This document shows positions 18,560-27,785 of a stretch of DNA of 64,000 nt, piece after piece. Location of the stretch: NCBI GenBank assembly GCA_963758335.1, contig CAVWVF010000002.1, forward strand, positions 2,604,001 through 2,668,000, written 5' to 3'. Position numbers and translations under genes: made by a program. Within the stretch, counting starts at the first letter, position 1; each line of letters begins with the position of its first letter. The DNA comes from Roseiarcus sp963758335. Lineage in GTDB: Bacteria; Pseudomonadota; Alphaproteobacteria; Rhizobiales; Beijerinckiaceae. A model generated the notes under the pieces. It was not told where the DNA came from and ran no database searches. It saw only the letters and a list, made by a program, of their open reading frames with translations.

Positions 18560-19497
18560 ACACCCTACGTGAGGCCTTGCAAGAGTACCTCGCACTGCGC
18601 CGAGGTCTGGGCTTCAAGATGCATGACGCCGGTCTTGTGCTGCCGCGGTTCGTCGCGTTCATGGAGGAGCATCAGGCGCTGCACATCACGACACGGCTCG
18701 CTCTGGAGTGGGTGCAACAGGCGAAGACGGTGCAGCCCGCTGAGCGGGCGCGACGACTTTGCTTCGCACGCGGCTTTGCTCGCTACCGTAGCGCCACCGA
18801 TCCGCTCACCGAGGTTCCGTCGCCGGAGCTCTTGCCGTATCGATCGACCCGATCCCGGCCCTACCTGTACACCGAGCAGGAAGTGCTGGGCTTGTTGGAG
18901 GCGGCGCTGCAACTGCCGACCGCATGGCCGTCGACGCCGTTGCGGCCCTGGGTCTTTCATTGCCTTCTGGGTTTGCTCAGCGTCACGGGTCTGCGCATCT
19001 CCGAAGCGCTCGATCTGAAGCTCGATGATGTCGATCTCGAGCAAGGCGTGCTCACGATCCGGGCTGCCAAGTTCGGTCGATCCCGCCTCGTGCCCCTCCA
19101 TCCATCCACACGCACCGTGCTGGTCCACTACCTTCAGCGGCGCAAACAGTTTCTCGGCGCGCGCCGCTCGGACTACGTGTTCGTTTCCAATCGTGGCACG
19201 CGGCTCGACATCGGTCGCGTTCATCGAGCCTTCTACGCTCTGTCGCGGCAAACGGGCCTGCGGGCGCCCGGCGCGCGCAACGGCCCCCGGCTGCACGACT
19301 TCCGACACCGCTTTGCGGTCCAGGTGCTCACCGGCTGGTACGAGTTGGGCGATGACCCAGCGAGACGATTGCCGGCGCTGTCGACCTATCTCGGGCACGT
19401 ATACGTGGCCGGGACCTACTGGTATCTCAGCAACTCGCCGGAACTGATGGCACAAGCGATGGCGCGGCAGGAGCGGCGCTGGGGAGGGTCATCATGA
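18556..19497 (+). CDS. ritB: RIT tyrosine recombinase B
   Basis: The 313-residue product resembles tyrosine recombinases: LLSVTGLRISEALDLKLDDV (Arg I), AKFGRSRLVPLHPS (Lys), RLHDFRHRFAVQVLTGWYE (His-x-x-Arg), LSTYLGHVYVAGTYWYLSNS (His and Tyr). The AGGAGGT site lies four bases before the ATG, which itself overlaps the ritA stop. The spacing between the histidine and tyrosine motifs, with the TYWYLS ending, is typical of RitB-type proteins. Confidence 0.92.
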   Translation: MNTLREALQEYLALRRGLGFKMHDAGLVLPRFVAFMEEHQALHITTRLALEWVQQAKTVQPAERARRLCFARGFARYRSATDPLTEVPSPELLPYRSTRSRPYLYTEQEVLGLLEAALQLPTAWPSTPLRPWVFHCLLGLLSVTGLRISEALDLKLDDVDLEQGVLTIRAAKFGRSRLVPLHPSTRTVLVHYLQRRKQFLGARRSDYVFVSNRGTRLDIGRVHRAFYALSRQTGLRAPGARNGPRLHDFRHRFAVQVLTGWYELGDDPARRLPALSTYLGHVYVAGTYWYLSNSPELMAQAMARQERRWGGSS

Positions 19498-20492
19498 CGG
19501 GCCAGCCGACTTTCCCCACCCTGTTGGAACGCTTCTTCACACAGCGGCTGATGCAGCAGCGTCAGGCGAGCGCCCACACGATTGCTTCCTACCGCGACAC
19601 GTTTCGCCTGCTGCTGCAGTTTGCGCAGAAGCGGTTGCGCAGGGCGCCGTCGACGCTGGCGCTCGAAGACATCGACGCACCGTTGGTGGTTGATTTCCTC
19701 GATGAACTGGAGAAGGTTCGCGACGTGACGGCGAGAACGCGGAACCTTCGTCTGACGGCCATCCACTCGTTCTTCCGCTACGTTGCCTTCGAAGCACCTG
19801 CGCATGCCGCGCAGATCCAACGCGTGCTTGCCATCCCAGCCAAGCAATTCGCACGTGCACTGGTGCCGTTTCTGAGTCGACAAGAAGTCGATGCGCTACT
19901 CGCAGCGCCGGATCAGCGCACGTGGTCAGGGCGCCGCGATCACGCCCTCATTCTGCTCGCGGTCCAGACCGGGCTACGTCTGTCGGAGTTGACCGGTCTT
20001 CAGCAGCAGGATCTGCATCTGGGGACCGGCGCGCACGTGCGCGTGATCGGCAAGGGACGTAGGGAACGCTGTACGCCGCTGAGCAAGAACACTCGGGCCG
20101 TCCTCGTTGCCTGGGTGAAAGAACCACTCAAGCTCCCGGATCAGCCCTTGTTCCCGAACGCAAGCGGCGGCCGCCTGAGTGCGCACGGCGTGCAATACCT
20201 GTTGGCCAAGCACGTCACCTCGGCCACTACCGCCTGCCCATCGCTGAAGCACAAGCGCGTGAGCCCGCATGTGCTTCGCCACACAACAGCGATGGATCTG
20301 TTGCAACAGGGTGTCGAGCAGTCCGTGATTGCGCTGTGGCTCGGTCATGAGTTGATCGAGACCACGCAGATCTATTTGGATGCGGACCTTGAGTTGAAGC
20401 AGCGGGTTCTCGACTTGGTCACACCCCTCAACGGAAAGCCCGGGCGGTATCGACCCGACGACAAGCTTCTCGCCTTCCTCAGAAACCTATGA
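19494..20492 (+). CDS. ritC: RIT tyrosine recombinase C
   Basis: The 332-residue product has a clear SAM-like N-terminal domain (LLERFFTQRLMQQRQASAHT) and catalytic motifs QTGLRLSELTGLQQQDLHL (Arg I), GKGRRERCTPLSK (Lys), HVLRHTTAMDLLQQGVEQS (His-x-x-Arg) and WLGHELIETTQIYLDAD (His/Tyr). It is the XerD-like member of the trio and ends about 60 bp before the right inverted repeat. Intact frame. Confidence 0.92.
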   Translation: MTGQPTFPTLLERFFTQRLMQQRQASAHTIASYRDTFRLLLQFAQKRLRRAPSTLALEDIDAPLVVDFLDELEKVRDVTARTRNLRLTAIHSFFRYVAFEAPAHAAQIQRVLAIPAKQFARALVPFLSRQEVDALLAAPDQRTWSGRRDHALILLAVQTGLRLSELTGLQQQDLHLGTGAHVRVIGKGRRERCTPLSKNTRAVLVAWVKEPLKLPDQPLFPNASGGRLSAHGVQYLLAKHVTSATTACPSLKHKRVSPHVLRHTTAMDLLQQGVEQSVIALWLGHELIETTQIYLDADLELKQRVLDLVTPLNGKPGRYRPDDKLLAFLRNL

Positions 20493-20553
20493 CAACACGG
20501 ACTATGTTCCGGCCGCCTACCCGTTCGCATTGATGATGAACCGCGTCACCGCG

Positions 20554-20587
20554 CGACGGGACATAGTCCGACGCGGGAGATAATCGA
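20554..20587 (-). repeat. RIT right inverted repeat (34 bp)
   Basis: Exact reverse complement of 17181-17214. The adjacent TCGAG (20584-20588) matches the sequence at 17153-17157, giving the probable 5-bp target duplication. Confidence 0.93.
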
Positions 20588-21625
20588 GCTTGTCGTGTCC
20601 AAGCAACGCCTGAATCACCCGAATGTCCGTGCCCCGCTCGAGCAGATGGGTCGCGAAGGAATGGCGAAGCGAATGAAGGGAGAGCGCCTTGCGCAGCCCG
20701 GCGGCTTTCGCGGCTTGCTTGAACAGTCGGCCGAACTGGCGTGTGGTCATTGGCTGATGATCGCCGCGGCCGGGAAACAACCAGCGTTGTTCCGGCGCAA
20801 CGCCGGTGTCATGCTTGGTCGGCCGCGCCTTCCACCATTGCCGCAACAGGTCGAGGATCTCGGCCGGCAGCATCACGTGTCGGTCCTTGCGGCCTTTCGA
20901 CTGCACGATGCGGATGATCATCTGCTCACTGTCGATGTCGCCCGCCCGCAGTCGCGCCACCTCGCTGGCCCGCAGCCCGCAGCCATAGGAGAGGGTCAAC
21001 ATCGCGCGCGCCTTCAGGCTCGTCGCCATGGTCAGAACACGCTTGACCTCCTCAGGGCTCAGCACCGGCGGCAGCTTCTGCGGCTCCTTGATGTGCCAAA
21101 CCTCGGCCGCCAGATCGTGGCGACGCAACGTGACGCGGAACAGGAAGCGCACCCCGGTCATGATCCGATTGCGGTTACAGATGCTCGCACCGCTCTCGAT
21201 GAGGTAGAGCTGAAAACGGCGCACCTCGTCGGGCGTTGCCGTATCGGGCGAGCGTTTGAGCCAGGCGGCGAACCGCTTGCAGCTATAGATGTGGCTGCGC
21301 TGCGTGTGCGGGTTCAGCTTGCGCGCAGCCATGTCTTCGATCATACGCTGACGCAGCGGACTGACAGTCTTTGTCTCGTTCATGGGGCGCTCCTTCCTGA
21401 GCGAGGTTGAACGACCCTCGATTCTCAGGACCGGGCTCCCCGTCGCGCCATCGCTATCCTATCGGCTTGCTACCGGCCTGTCGGCTCCCGCCCCCGCGCA
21501 GCGGGCTGGAGCGCAGCGACTTCGTGCCATGGCGGAATCTACGCGTTCAGTCTAAGCCCGCTTTCTTGCGCTTTGCGCCCGTTCATAGGGTCGACCTTGA
21601 AGGGCAGCAAAGGGCGGAACGGGCC

Positions 21626-21705
21626 TACAGGGGTCGCCTCGGGAAGGACCGGAGCCCGCGCCACAGCCGTCATTCCATTGCGAGCGCGAAATAGCCCTCA
21701 CTGCC
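21626..21705 (+). repeat. dispersed repeat copy 2
   Basis: GTCGCCTCGGGAAGGACCGG, then CAGCCGTCATTCCATTGCGA and GCGAAATAG. This is the best preserved of three related copies in the island. The 21384-22149 interval around it holds no gene I can support. Confidence 0.55.
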
Positions 21706-22149
21706 CGTACCTGTCGTTCGGCCAGCGGCCGCCCTCCGGAATCCGCCGTTCGCCCTTGGCGTTTAGTTGCGGCTTATAGCCCACTCGGAGGCCGAGCGCG
21801 GCGACGGCAATCTTGGATCGCGGCTGGGGCAAGCCGCATCAACCCGCCGAGATGACCCAAACCGTGGCAATGAACGTGCGGATGACCAACCGGCTGGACG
21901 TATCGACGCTTCACCTATGAACAGCTCGAGGCGCTTGAGGGCTGCGCTCAAGGCGACGATCGCGAAGCAGGCGCAGATTGGAGGACCAGAAAAGCGTTTA
22001 CGGCTGAAGCGGGCCCCCCGAGAGGCGAGTTGCGGCGGCGGGGCAGTAGGCGGGGAGGCAGGCCGAGCTGGGACGCGCGACACTGGCAGCAGCCCCCATC
22101 ACGCGGGCGACGGCCGCCGCGCCGCACAGCGTCCCGACGCTCGTCGTCG

Positions 22150-22416
22150 GGCGCTCGCCTTACGTTGCGACGCCAGCATCGAGGCGACGCTCTTCGCCGC
22201 GAAGGGTTTTCCGCGCTCGTTGAGGTGCCCCTCAGCGGCCAGCGCCTTTGAGATCGCCCGCAAGCTCAGTCCCCGCTGCCCCTTGGGTTGGGCGAGATCC
22301 TGCGCCCGTTTGACAACCTCCGGGCGCGCCTCGGCGTGGCTCTTGCGACCGTCGACCTTGACGCCGGTCGCGCGTTTGCGCCTGCGCGCAGCCGCCAATT
22401 TGGCGACCAACGTCAT
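22150..22416 (-). pseudogene. serine recombinase C-terminal remnant
   Basis: The minus strand encodes RRRKRATGVKVDGRKSHAEA, EVVKRAQDLAQPKGQRGLSL and RAISKALAAEGHLNERGKPF with AAKSVASMLA. This is the C-terminal DNA-binding tail of large resolvase-type serine recombinases. The catalytic N-terminal domain is missing. Confidence 0.65.
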
Positions 22417-22488
22417 CTTCTCGTCATGTGATGCCCCGCGGTGAGGCTCAGTGCAGGGTCGCCCCCAACTTGGCGCGGAAGGAAATTT

Positions 22489-23130
22489 TCATCGGCCGAG
22501 GACGCGCGCGACCGATCCGGCGTGCCACCGCCCGCCACGCGCCGTCTGAACGCCTCGAGCATTGAGGGCGTCGGCGATGGCCCGCAAGGTCACCGCTCCA
22601 GAGCGCTTGATCTCGTCGATGATCGGCCGCACGTTGGCGTCATGCTGGGTTCTAGCAGCCCGCTGCGACGCTTTGGCGGCTTCCCTGGCCTCAGAACAAG
22701 CCTTGGATTACCCAAGACCACTCCGCGGGCCTTTGCGGCTCTCAGCGCGTCTTTTGTGCGCCGAGAGATCATCGCGCGCTCCTTTTCGGCAAGCGCCGCA
22801 TAGAGGTGCAGCACGAACGGATCGACCTCGGGGCCGAGCTCGGCAACGACGAACGGGACACGCTGCGCCATGAGGCCGGAGAAGAAATGAACGTCACGCG
22901 ATAGGCGGTCGAGCTTGGCGACGGCTATGGCGCACTTAAGCCGCCGCGCTTCGTCAAGCGCCTGGCGCAGCAGAGGCCGACGCTCAAGCGCATCGGCCCC
23001 CTTTCCCGTCTCGACCTCGACGAACTCGCGGGCGAGATCAAGCCCCTCGGCGGCCGCGAACCGCGCCAGCGCCTCGCGCTGCGCCTCGAGCCCCGAGGCC
23101 AGATCGGCCCTGACCATCCGTCGACCATTT
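22489..23130 (-). pseudogene. serine recombinase (resolvase) remnant
   Basis: The catalytic part keeps LEAQREALARFAAAEGLDLA, VEVETGKGADALERRPLLRQ, CAIAVAKLDRLSRDVHFFSG and LYAALAEKERAMISRRTKDA. The first strand with the catalytic serine (normally YxRVS) is absent because the gene is joined to a DUF4239 fragment at about 23120. After GNPRL a shift and an in-frame TAA interrupt the C-terminal tail, which continues as VRPIIDEIKRSGAVTLRAIA to TGA at 22489-22491. Confidence 0.75.
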
Positions 23131-23357
23131 CCATTCCGCTCATCGTGATCGTCGTCGCTTGGGCGACGCTTCTCTTTTTCGGCTACGGGTTGATGTCGGG
23201 AGGCAACGCCACGTCCTTTGTCGCCGTGGCCGTCGGCGCTCTTGGGGTCGCAAGCGCCGCTTTTCTGATCCTTGAATTGAGCAGCCCGTATTCCGGCATT
23301 TTTCGTGCTTCGTCCGCGCCGCTCGAACAAGTGCTGGCGGTCATGGGCAAGGAGTGA
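23115..23357 (+). pseudogene. C-terminal fragment of a DUF4239-type membrane protein
   Basis: The frame reads STISIPLIVIVVAWATLLFF, GYGLMSGGNATSFVAVAVGA and ELSSPYSGIFRASSAPLEQV. Two membrane helices followed by the S-x-P-x-S-G-I-F signature match the C-terminus of bestrophin-like DUF4239 proteins. The N-terminal two thirds are gone. Confidence 0.6.
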
Positions 23358-23425
23358 GGGGTTCGTGGACAGGGCGGGTCGAATTGACCCGTTCGCTACG
23401 CCCCCGGGGAATGACTGCTTTTTGC

Positions 23426-25310
23426 GTGCGCCGTGAGAAGGCGGCGCTTTCCAGTGGGTGCAAGCCCCACCCGGCAACCGCTCCAGCCGGAAGCAACCGG
23501 AGCAGTCATGGAGGTGACGAAATGGCTGAAGCCTTCGGTGTAGCAGGTCACATATAGGTGACGGCGCGAGTGTGCGGGCCGCAACGCGAGTGAACGCTGA
23601 GCAAGCCTCGAAAAGGTCGATGTGCAGGCCGACCCGACTGCAATTTCGGGGAAGGCTGATACGGCTGGGTGAGATGAGCGAAGACGACGCCCAGTCGCTG
23701 CACCGGGGTACTGGCGGCAGCACGTACACAAGGAAAGCGCGCGCAACACGGGAAGCCCCAAAGCGCGGTCAGGGATGACCAACCAGACGCCCGCGAGGGA
23801 GAGGCTGGGCGCTGTGGGGTGGCGGAGAGGCCTGTAGTACCGCTGAAGCCGGGTAACGCCGGGGGAGGGAAGGGGCCTCAGTTCAAGACAGACGCAAGAC
23901 GTAGTGAGGGACCTGGGGATTGGGCAACCTATCAACTCCGAACAGCGTTCAGAAACTGCAGACGGCGTTGCACGCGAAAGCGAAGGCAGAACCCGGCTAC
24001 CGCTTCTACGCCCTCTACGACAAGATCAGCCGCGAGGACATTCTGGCGCACGTCTATGCCCAGTGCCGCTCCAACAAGGGCGCGCCGGGCGTGGACCGTC
24101 AGGACTTCGAGGACATCGAGGCGTACGGGGTGGGGCGATGGCTGGGCGAACTGGCGCTTGCGCTCAGGCAGGAGACTTACCGACCGGACCCTATCAGACG
24201 CGTTTTCATACCGAAGGCCAACGGCAAACTCAGGCCGCTGGGCATCTCAACCTTGCGGGATCGGGTCTGCATGACAGCAGCGATGCTGGTGCTGGAGCCG
24301 ATCTTCGAAGCCGACCTTCCATCGGAACTCTACGCCTACCGTCCCGGGCGAAACGCCCAACAGGCGGTGGTCGAGGTGGAAGAGCTGCTGTTTCGCGGCC
24401 ATCCGGAAGTCGTGGACGCCGACCTCGCGGACTACTTCGGGAGCATTCCCCATGCCGAGCTTTTGAAGTCGGTATCGCGCCGGATCGTCGATCGGCGCGT
24501 GCTGCATCTGATCAGGATGTGGTTGGACTGCCCCGTGGAAGAAACCGACGATCGCGGTCGGAAGACACGCACGACCGAGGCGCGAGACAAGCGGCGCGGC
24601 ATCCCGCAGGGCTCACCCCTCTCACCACTGCTGGCCAACATTTACATGCGCCGGTTCGTGCTGGGATGGAAGATGTTCGGGCTTGAGCGAAGCCTCGGCA
24701 CTCGCCTCATAACCTACGCGGACGACCTCGTGATCCTGTGCAGAAGGGGCAAGGCCGAAGCGGCCTTGCAAAGCCTGCGCGAGATCATGGGCAAGCTGAA
24801 GCTGACGGTGAACGAGGAGAAGACACGGATCTGCAAAGTGCCGGAAGGAGAGTTCGACTTCCTGGGATACACGTTCGGGCGAATGTTTTCGGCGAGGACC
24901 GGCCAAGCCCGTATCGGCTACCGGCCGTCAAAGAAAAGCATTCAGCGGGTGGTCGAGAAAGTCCACGCGCTGACCGACCGATCGGGAACATGGCAAGAGA
25001 CCACAACGCTGGTGAGCAAAGTGAACCGTACGCTGCGCGGATGGGCGAACTACTTCCAAGTAGGAACCGTCAGCAAGGCGTATCGGGCGCTCGATGCTTA
25101 CGCGGCGATGCGGTTGCGCCGGTGGTTGCGCTTCAAGCACAAAGTCAGGCGACGAAGGGGCGGGAGCTATCCACTCTCGCACCTCTACGGGCACTTCGGG
25201 CTCGTACGTCTGAGCCGGCTTGGGCACGACGTGCCGTGGACGAAGGCGTGAGGTCTTGTCCGAGAGCCGGATGCGGGTGATCCGCACGTCCGGTTCGATG
25301 AGGGGGTTGT
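23426..25310 (+). mobile_element. group II intron with maturase ORF
   Basis: The 5' end is GTGCGCCGTGAGAAGGCGG, a typical intron start. A domain I-III-like region of about 490 bases precedes the reverse-transcriptase gene. Domain V lies at 25264-25297 (GAGCCGGATGCGGG, four-base loop, CCGCACGTCCGGTTC). The exact 3' end is uncertain because an ORF-less intron follows at once. A GC-rich hairpin (CGGGTC GAATT GACCCG) lies about 35 bp before the intron start, a context preferred by some bacterial introns. Confidence 0.85.
23920..25251 (+). CDS. ltrA: group II intron reverse transcriptase/maturase
   Basis: The 443-residue LtrA-type protein copies intron RNA into DNA and aids splicing. Reverse-transcriptase blocks are seen in order: SNKGAPGVDRQDFED, YRPDPIRRVFIPKANGKLRP, LEADLADYFGSIPHAELL region (catalytic Asp), RGIPQGSPLSPLLANIYMRR, RLITYADDLVILCRRG (YADD) and FDFLGYTFGRM. 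The C-terminal maturase domain contains VNRTLRGWANYFQVGTVSKA. No HNH endonuclease follows. The TTG at 23920 is the first usable start. Confidence 0.93.
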   Translation: MGNLSTPNSVQKLQTALHAKAKAEPGYRFYALYDKISREDILAHVYAQCRSNKGAPGVDRQDFEDIEAYGVGRWLGELALALRQETYRPDPIRRVFIPKANGKLRPLGISTLRDRVCMTAAMLVLEPIFEADLPSELYAYRPGRNAQQAVVEVEELLFRGHPEVVDADLADYFGSIPHAELLKSVSRRIVDRRVLHLIRMWLDCPVEETDDRGRKTRTTEARDKRRGIPQGSPLSPLLANIYMRRFVLGWKMFGLERSLGTRLITYADDLVILCRRGKAEAALQSLREIMGKLKLTVNEEKTRICKVPEGEFDFLGYTFGRMFSARTGQARIGYRPSKKSIQRVVEKVHALTDRSGTWQETTTLVSKVNRTLRGWANYFQVGTVSKAYRALDAYAAMRLRRWLRFKHKVRRRRGGSYPLSHLYGHFGLVRLSRLGHDVPWTKA

Positions 25311-25948
25311 GTCAAGAAGACGCGCAAGCGTCATGCTGTACGAGAGATGAAGGTGGACCCTTCGAAGTCGCTTTGTAGGAGGAGGCTTCAAACCGCCATG
25401 AGCTGCTTCGGTCAAAAGCCGCGGTGGTGAACGTCATGGTCAAAAGGCGTGGCAATGATCACGTCAGGTATGGATGAGAGAGACGAGCGCAAGCGAACCT
25501 CTGACGACGCATCGAAACGAACTTGGACGACATCGAAACCGGGGTCTTCCTCTTGCTCCGGGATCAGCGTGGAAGATACCTACTTACTGCCCATGCGGTG
25601 TCCGGTGTTCAGGAGGCGTGACTCTCATCTGGGCTTTCGTACGGAAGTTGAGACCCTGGCTGGCCATGCCAAGGGAAAAGGCACAAGCGGTTGACCCGCG
25701 AGGCTGAAAGTACCGATGGGCCAGTCAGGCGCGCACCGCCTCATAGTAGTGACGAAGCGGGGTAATGCCCGTGGAGCGAAGGGGGTGGGTCACTCACGGT
25801 GTTTGTTGGGTCAACGGGAAACCGGAGGAACTCAGTCTGTCTCGCCGGAAGGCGCCAGCCTTCGTTGAGTGGCACGAGCCGGATGAGGCGAGAGTTCCAC
25901 GTCCGGATCTGTGAGAGGCTCGGGGTGAAATTCCCCGGGCCTACTCGG
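25311..25948 (+). ncRNA. ORF-less group II intron-like RNA
   Basis: Directly after the first intron comes a second intron-type RNA without a reverse transcriptase. CATAGTAGTGACGAAGCGGG with TAATGCCCGTGGAGCGAAGG is the block that normally precedes the ORF. Domain V reads GAGCCGGATGAGGCGAGAG then TTCCACGTCCGGATC, and domain VI is a short hairpin (CTCGGGGTGAAATTCCCCGGG) ending GCCTAC, a proper 3' boundary. The 5' boundary is approximate. 25949-26127 shows no gene. Confidence 0.7.
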
Positions 25949-26198
25949 CGTGTGGAAACGGAGCTACGGCTGAGCCACTAAGGCACCGCCAGACGAAAGG
26001 GGCGGCAACAGACATGCTCAACCTAAAGCCACCGCGCCACACTCCTACTCTACGCACAGTCGTCGTCCCTGCGTTGTGCTTGAACGGAACGAGGACGCTC
26101 GCCGAAGTCAGCGCGAGCGCCTTGAGCTGGACCCCGGATTTAGGACCATTGGCTAAGGTGTGAAATGTCCTGCTCTGTCGCAACCGATGGAGCGAGAA

Positions 26199-26492
26199 AT
26201 GACGAAGTCACGCAAGAAGTTTGATGCGGCGTTCAAGGCGAAGATTGCGCTCGAGGCGTTGCGCGAGGATGCGACGGTTCCGGAACTGGCGAAGCGGCAC
26301 GGGGTGCATCCGAACCAGATTTATGCCTGGAAGAAGCAGGTTCTCGACAATGCGGCGAGCCTGTTCGCGCGCGGGGCGAGCGGTTCGGGCGATGGCGAGG
26401 AGGAGCGCGAACGTGAGACGGCCAAGCTTTACGCCAAGATCGGCCAACTGACGGTCGAACGGGATTTCTTGGCCAGGAGGCCAGGTCGATGA
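26199..26492 (+). CDS. IS3-family OrfA
   Basis: The 97-residue protein is the DNA-binding half: TKSRKKFDAAFKAKIALEAL, VPELAKRHGVHPNQIYAWKK (helix-turn-helix) and a C-terminal leucine-zipper-like ETAKLYAKIGQLTVERDFLA. It overlaps orfB by four bases in another frame (ATGA), so OrfAB could form by frameshift or coupled translation. The ATG before TKSRKKF is used because it matches the family start. Confidence 0.9.
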   Translation: MTKSRKKFDAAFKAKIALEALREDATVPELAKRHGVHPNQIYAWKKQVLDNAASLFARGASGSGDGEEERERETAKLYAKIGQLTVERDFLARRPGR

Positions 26493-27439
26493 GCGCGCCC
26501 GATCGAAGAGCGATGGTCGAACGGCCTGGCAAGGACCTGTCGGTGCGCCGCCAATGCGCGCTTGTGGGCGTGGCGCGCTCGGCGGTCTACCGCCCCAAGC
26601 CCGTCGCCCGGGCGGACGATCTGGCGGTGATGCGCCGCATCGACGAACTGCATCTCGAACTTCCGTTCTACGGCTCGCGGCGAATGACCTTCGAACTCAA
26701 CAAGGAAGGCCGTGGGGTCAACCGCAAGCGAGTGCGGCGGCTGATGCGGGTGATGGGGATCGAAGCGCTGGTTCCACGCCCCGGCACGAGCAAAGCCGCG
26801 CCCGGGCGCAAGATATACCCCTACCTGCTGCGCGGCCTGAAGATTGTCGAGCCGAACCACGTGTGGGCGGCCGACGTGACCTACATCCCGATGGCGTGCG
26901 GCTTCATCTATCTGGTGGCGATCATCGACTGGGCGAGCCGGGCGGTTCTGGCGTGGCGGCTGTCGAACACCAACGATGCGAGCTTCTGCGCGGCGGCGCT
27001 GGAGGAGGCGCTGCTTCGGTTCGGAAAGCCGCGGATTTTCAATACCGATCAGGGCTCCACTTTCACCTCCGAGGCTTTCGTCGGCAAGCTCGCGGCGGCC
27101 GGCGTCGCGATTTCGATGGACGGACGCGGCCGTTTCATGGACAACATTTTCATCGAACGGCTGTGGCGCTCGATCAAGTATGAAGAAGTGCATCTGAAAG
27201 CCTACGCCGATGGCCGCGAGGCGCGGGCCGGCATCAGTTCCTGGATGACCTTTTACAATTTTCGGCGCCCGCACCAGGCGATGAACAATCTGATGCCGAT
27301 GGCGGTGTGGCGCGCCGGCATGGACAAAATCGAGGCGGCGGCGAGGGCTGTGGATATGCCGCTTCGCTTGGACAACGCAAACGCGTTGCCCACATACCCA
27401 CAGCAGAAGCAGAAGCAGAAGCAGCAAGAAGCGGCTTGA
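26489..27439 (+). CDS. IS3-family OrfB (DDE transposase)
   Basis: The 316-residue protein has HTH_21-like ELHLELPFYGSRRMTFELNK, then the rve integrase core: VWAADVTYIPMACGFIYLVA (first Asp), IFNTDQGSTFTSEAFVG (second Asp) and NIFIERLWRSIKYEEVHLKA (Glu). The end YPQQKQKQKQQEAA is an unusual Gln/Lys repeat from CAGAAG units. The gene is intact, so the element may be active. Confidence 0.93.
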   Translation: MSAPDRRAMVERPGKDLSVRRQCALVGVARSAVYRPKPVARADDLAVMRRIDELHLELPFYGSRRMTFELNKEGRGVNRKRVRRLMRVMGIEALVPRPGTSKAAPGRKIYPYLLRGLKIVEPNHVWAADVTYIPMACGFIYLVAIIDWASRAVLAWRLSNTNDASFCAAALEEALLRFGKPRIFNTDQGSTFTSEAFVGKLAAAGVAISMDGRGRFMDNIFIERLWRSIKYEEVHLKAYADGREARAGISSWMTFYNFRRPHQAMNNLMPMAVWRAGMDKIEAAARAVDMPLRLDNANALPTYPQQKQKQKQQEAA

Positions 27440-27510
27440 TTCTTGAAGGACAAGGGCAGGCGAGATTACACCTTAAATCCATCCCCTCGTGGTCCCACGA
27501 ATGGGGTCCA

Positions 27511-27718
27511 GTTCACCTTCGCCAGCGGAATGTCCTGGGCCGGGACAATCGAAGGACACCCGCTCTACTGCCCGCCGCCGACCGTGGCGTTCACTGGCAA
27601 CCAGGCTATGAGCATCCTCGAAAGCTTCATCGCCGATCATCCCGAGACGGCTGACAAAACCTATGGCCTTGCGCTCTCCGCCGGCTCGCGGCAGGCGTTC
27701 CCCTGCACGCCAAGTTGA
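27511..27718 (+). pseudogene. Rap1a/Tai-like secreted protein, C-terminal fragment
   Basis: After the IS3 end the frame reads FASGMSWAGTIEGHPLYCPP, QAMSILESFIADHPETADKT and YGLALSAGSRQAFPC before stop. The Cys-Pro-Pro, DHPE and final AFPC pattern is that of Rap1a-type domains, known as immunity proteins to Rhs/T6SS effectors in Serratia but also widespread as secreted proteins. The signal peptide and first half were lost to the IS3 insertion. Confidence 0.5.
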
Positions 27719-27785
27719 GCGAAAGGTCCGCGCGCCACGTCGCCAACCGCTAGCGCATTTTGCTCGCTCGCTACATACTCGCGGA

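Larger units (their letters stand above)
17158..20583 (+). mobile_element. RIT element (recombinase in trio)
   Basis: Three overlapping tyrosine-recombinase genes in one direction lie between perfect 34-bp inverted repeats, the defining arrangement of RIT elements. TCGAG flanks the insert on both sides (17153-17157 and 20584-20588). The left end carries an extra hairpin, CCTATTGCC with GGCAATAGG around TGCG (17158-17179), outside its inverted repeat. All three genes look intact, so the element may still be functional. Confidence 0.88.
17026..21383 (-). pseudogene. IS91-associated tyrosine recombinase split by RIT element
   Basis: The N-terminal part (21383 down to about 20588) has a core-binding domain and catalytic domain: YGCGLRASEVARLRAGDID (Arg I), KGRKDRHVMLP, LHSLRHSFATHLLERGTDIR (His-x-x-Arg) and IQALLGHDKL. 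The C-terminal part with the nucleophile lies beyond the RIT element at 17157-17026 and reads TTARYTRVATGLIAKIESPL, ending HAKQDTEKPPAR just before the transposase start. Joining the two across a TCGAG duplication gives an uninterrupted frame LGHDKLETTARYTR. Confidence 0.88.
26128..27510 (+). mobile_element. IS3-family element
   Basis: The left end TGGACCCC and right end GGGGTCCA are inverted, with weaker similarity inward. The two overlapping frames orfA and orfB follow the IS3 plan. No direct target repeat is evident at the borders; on the right the element cuts into a secreted-protein gene. Confidence 0.8.

Noticed and set aside
23396..23935. 179-codon minus-strand frame over the intron 5' region
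   Set aside because: It is antisense to structured intron RNA and has no domain.
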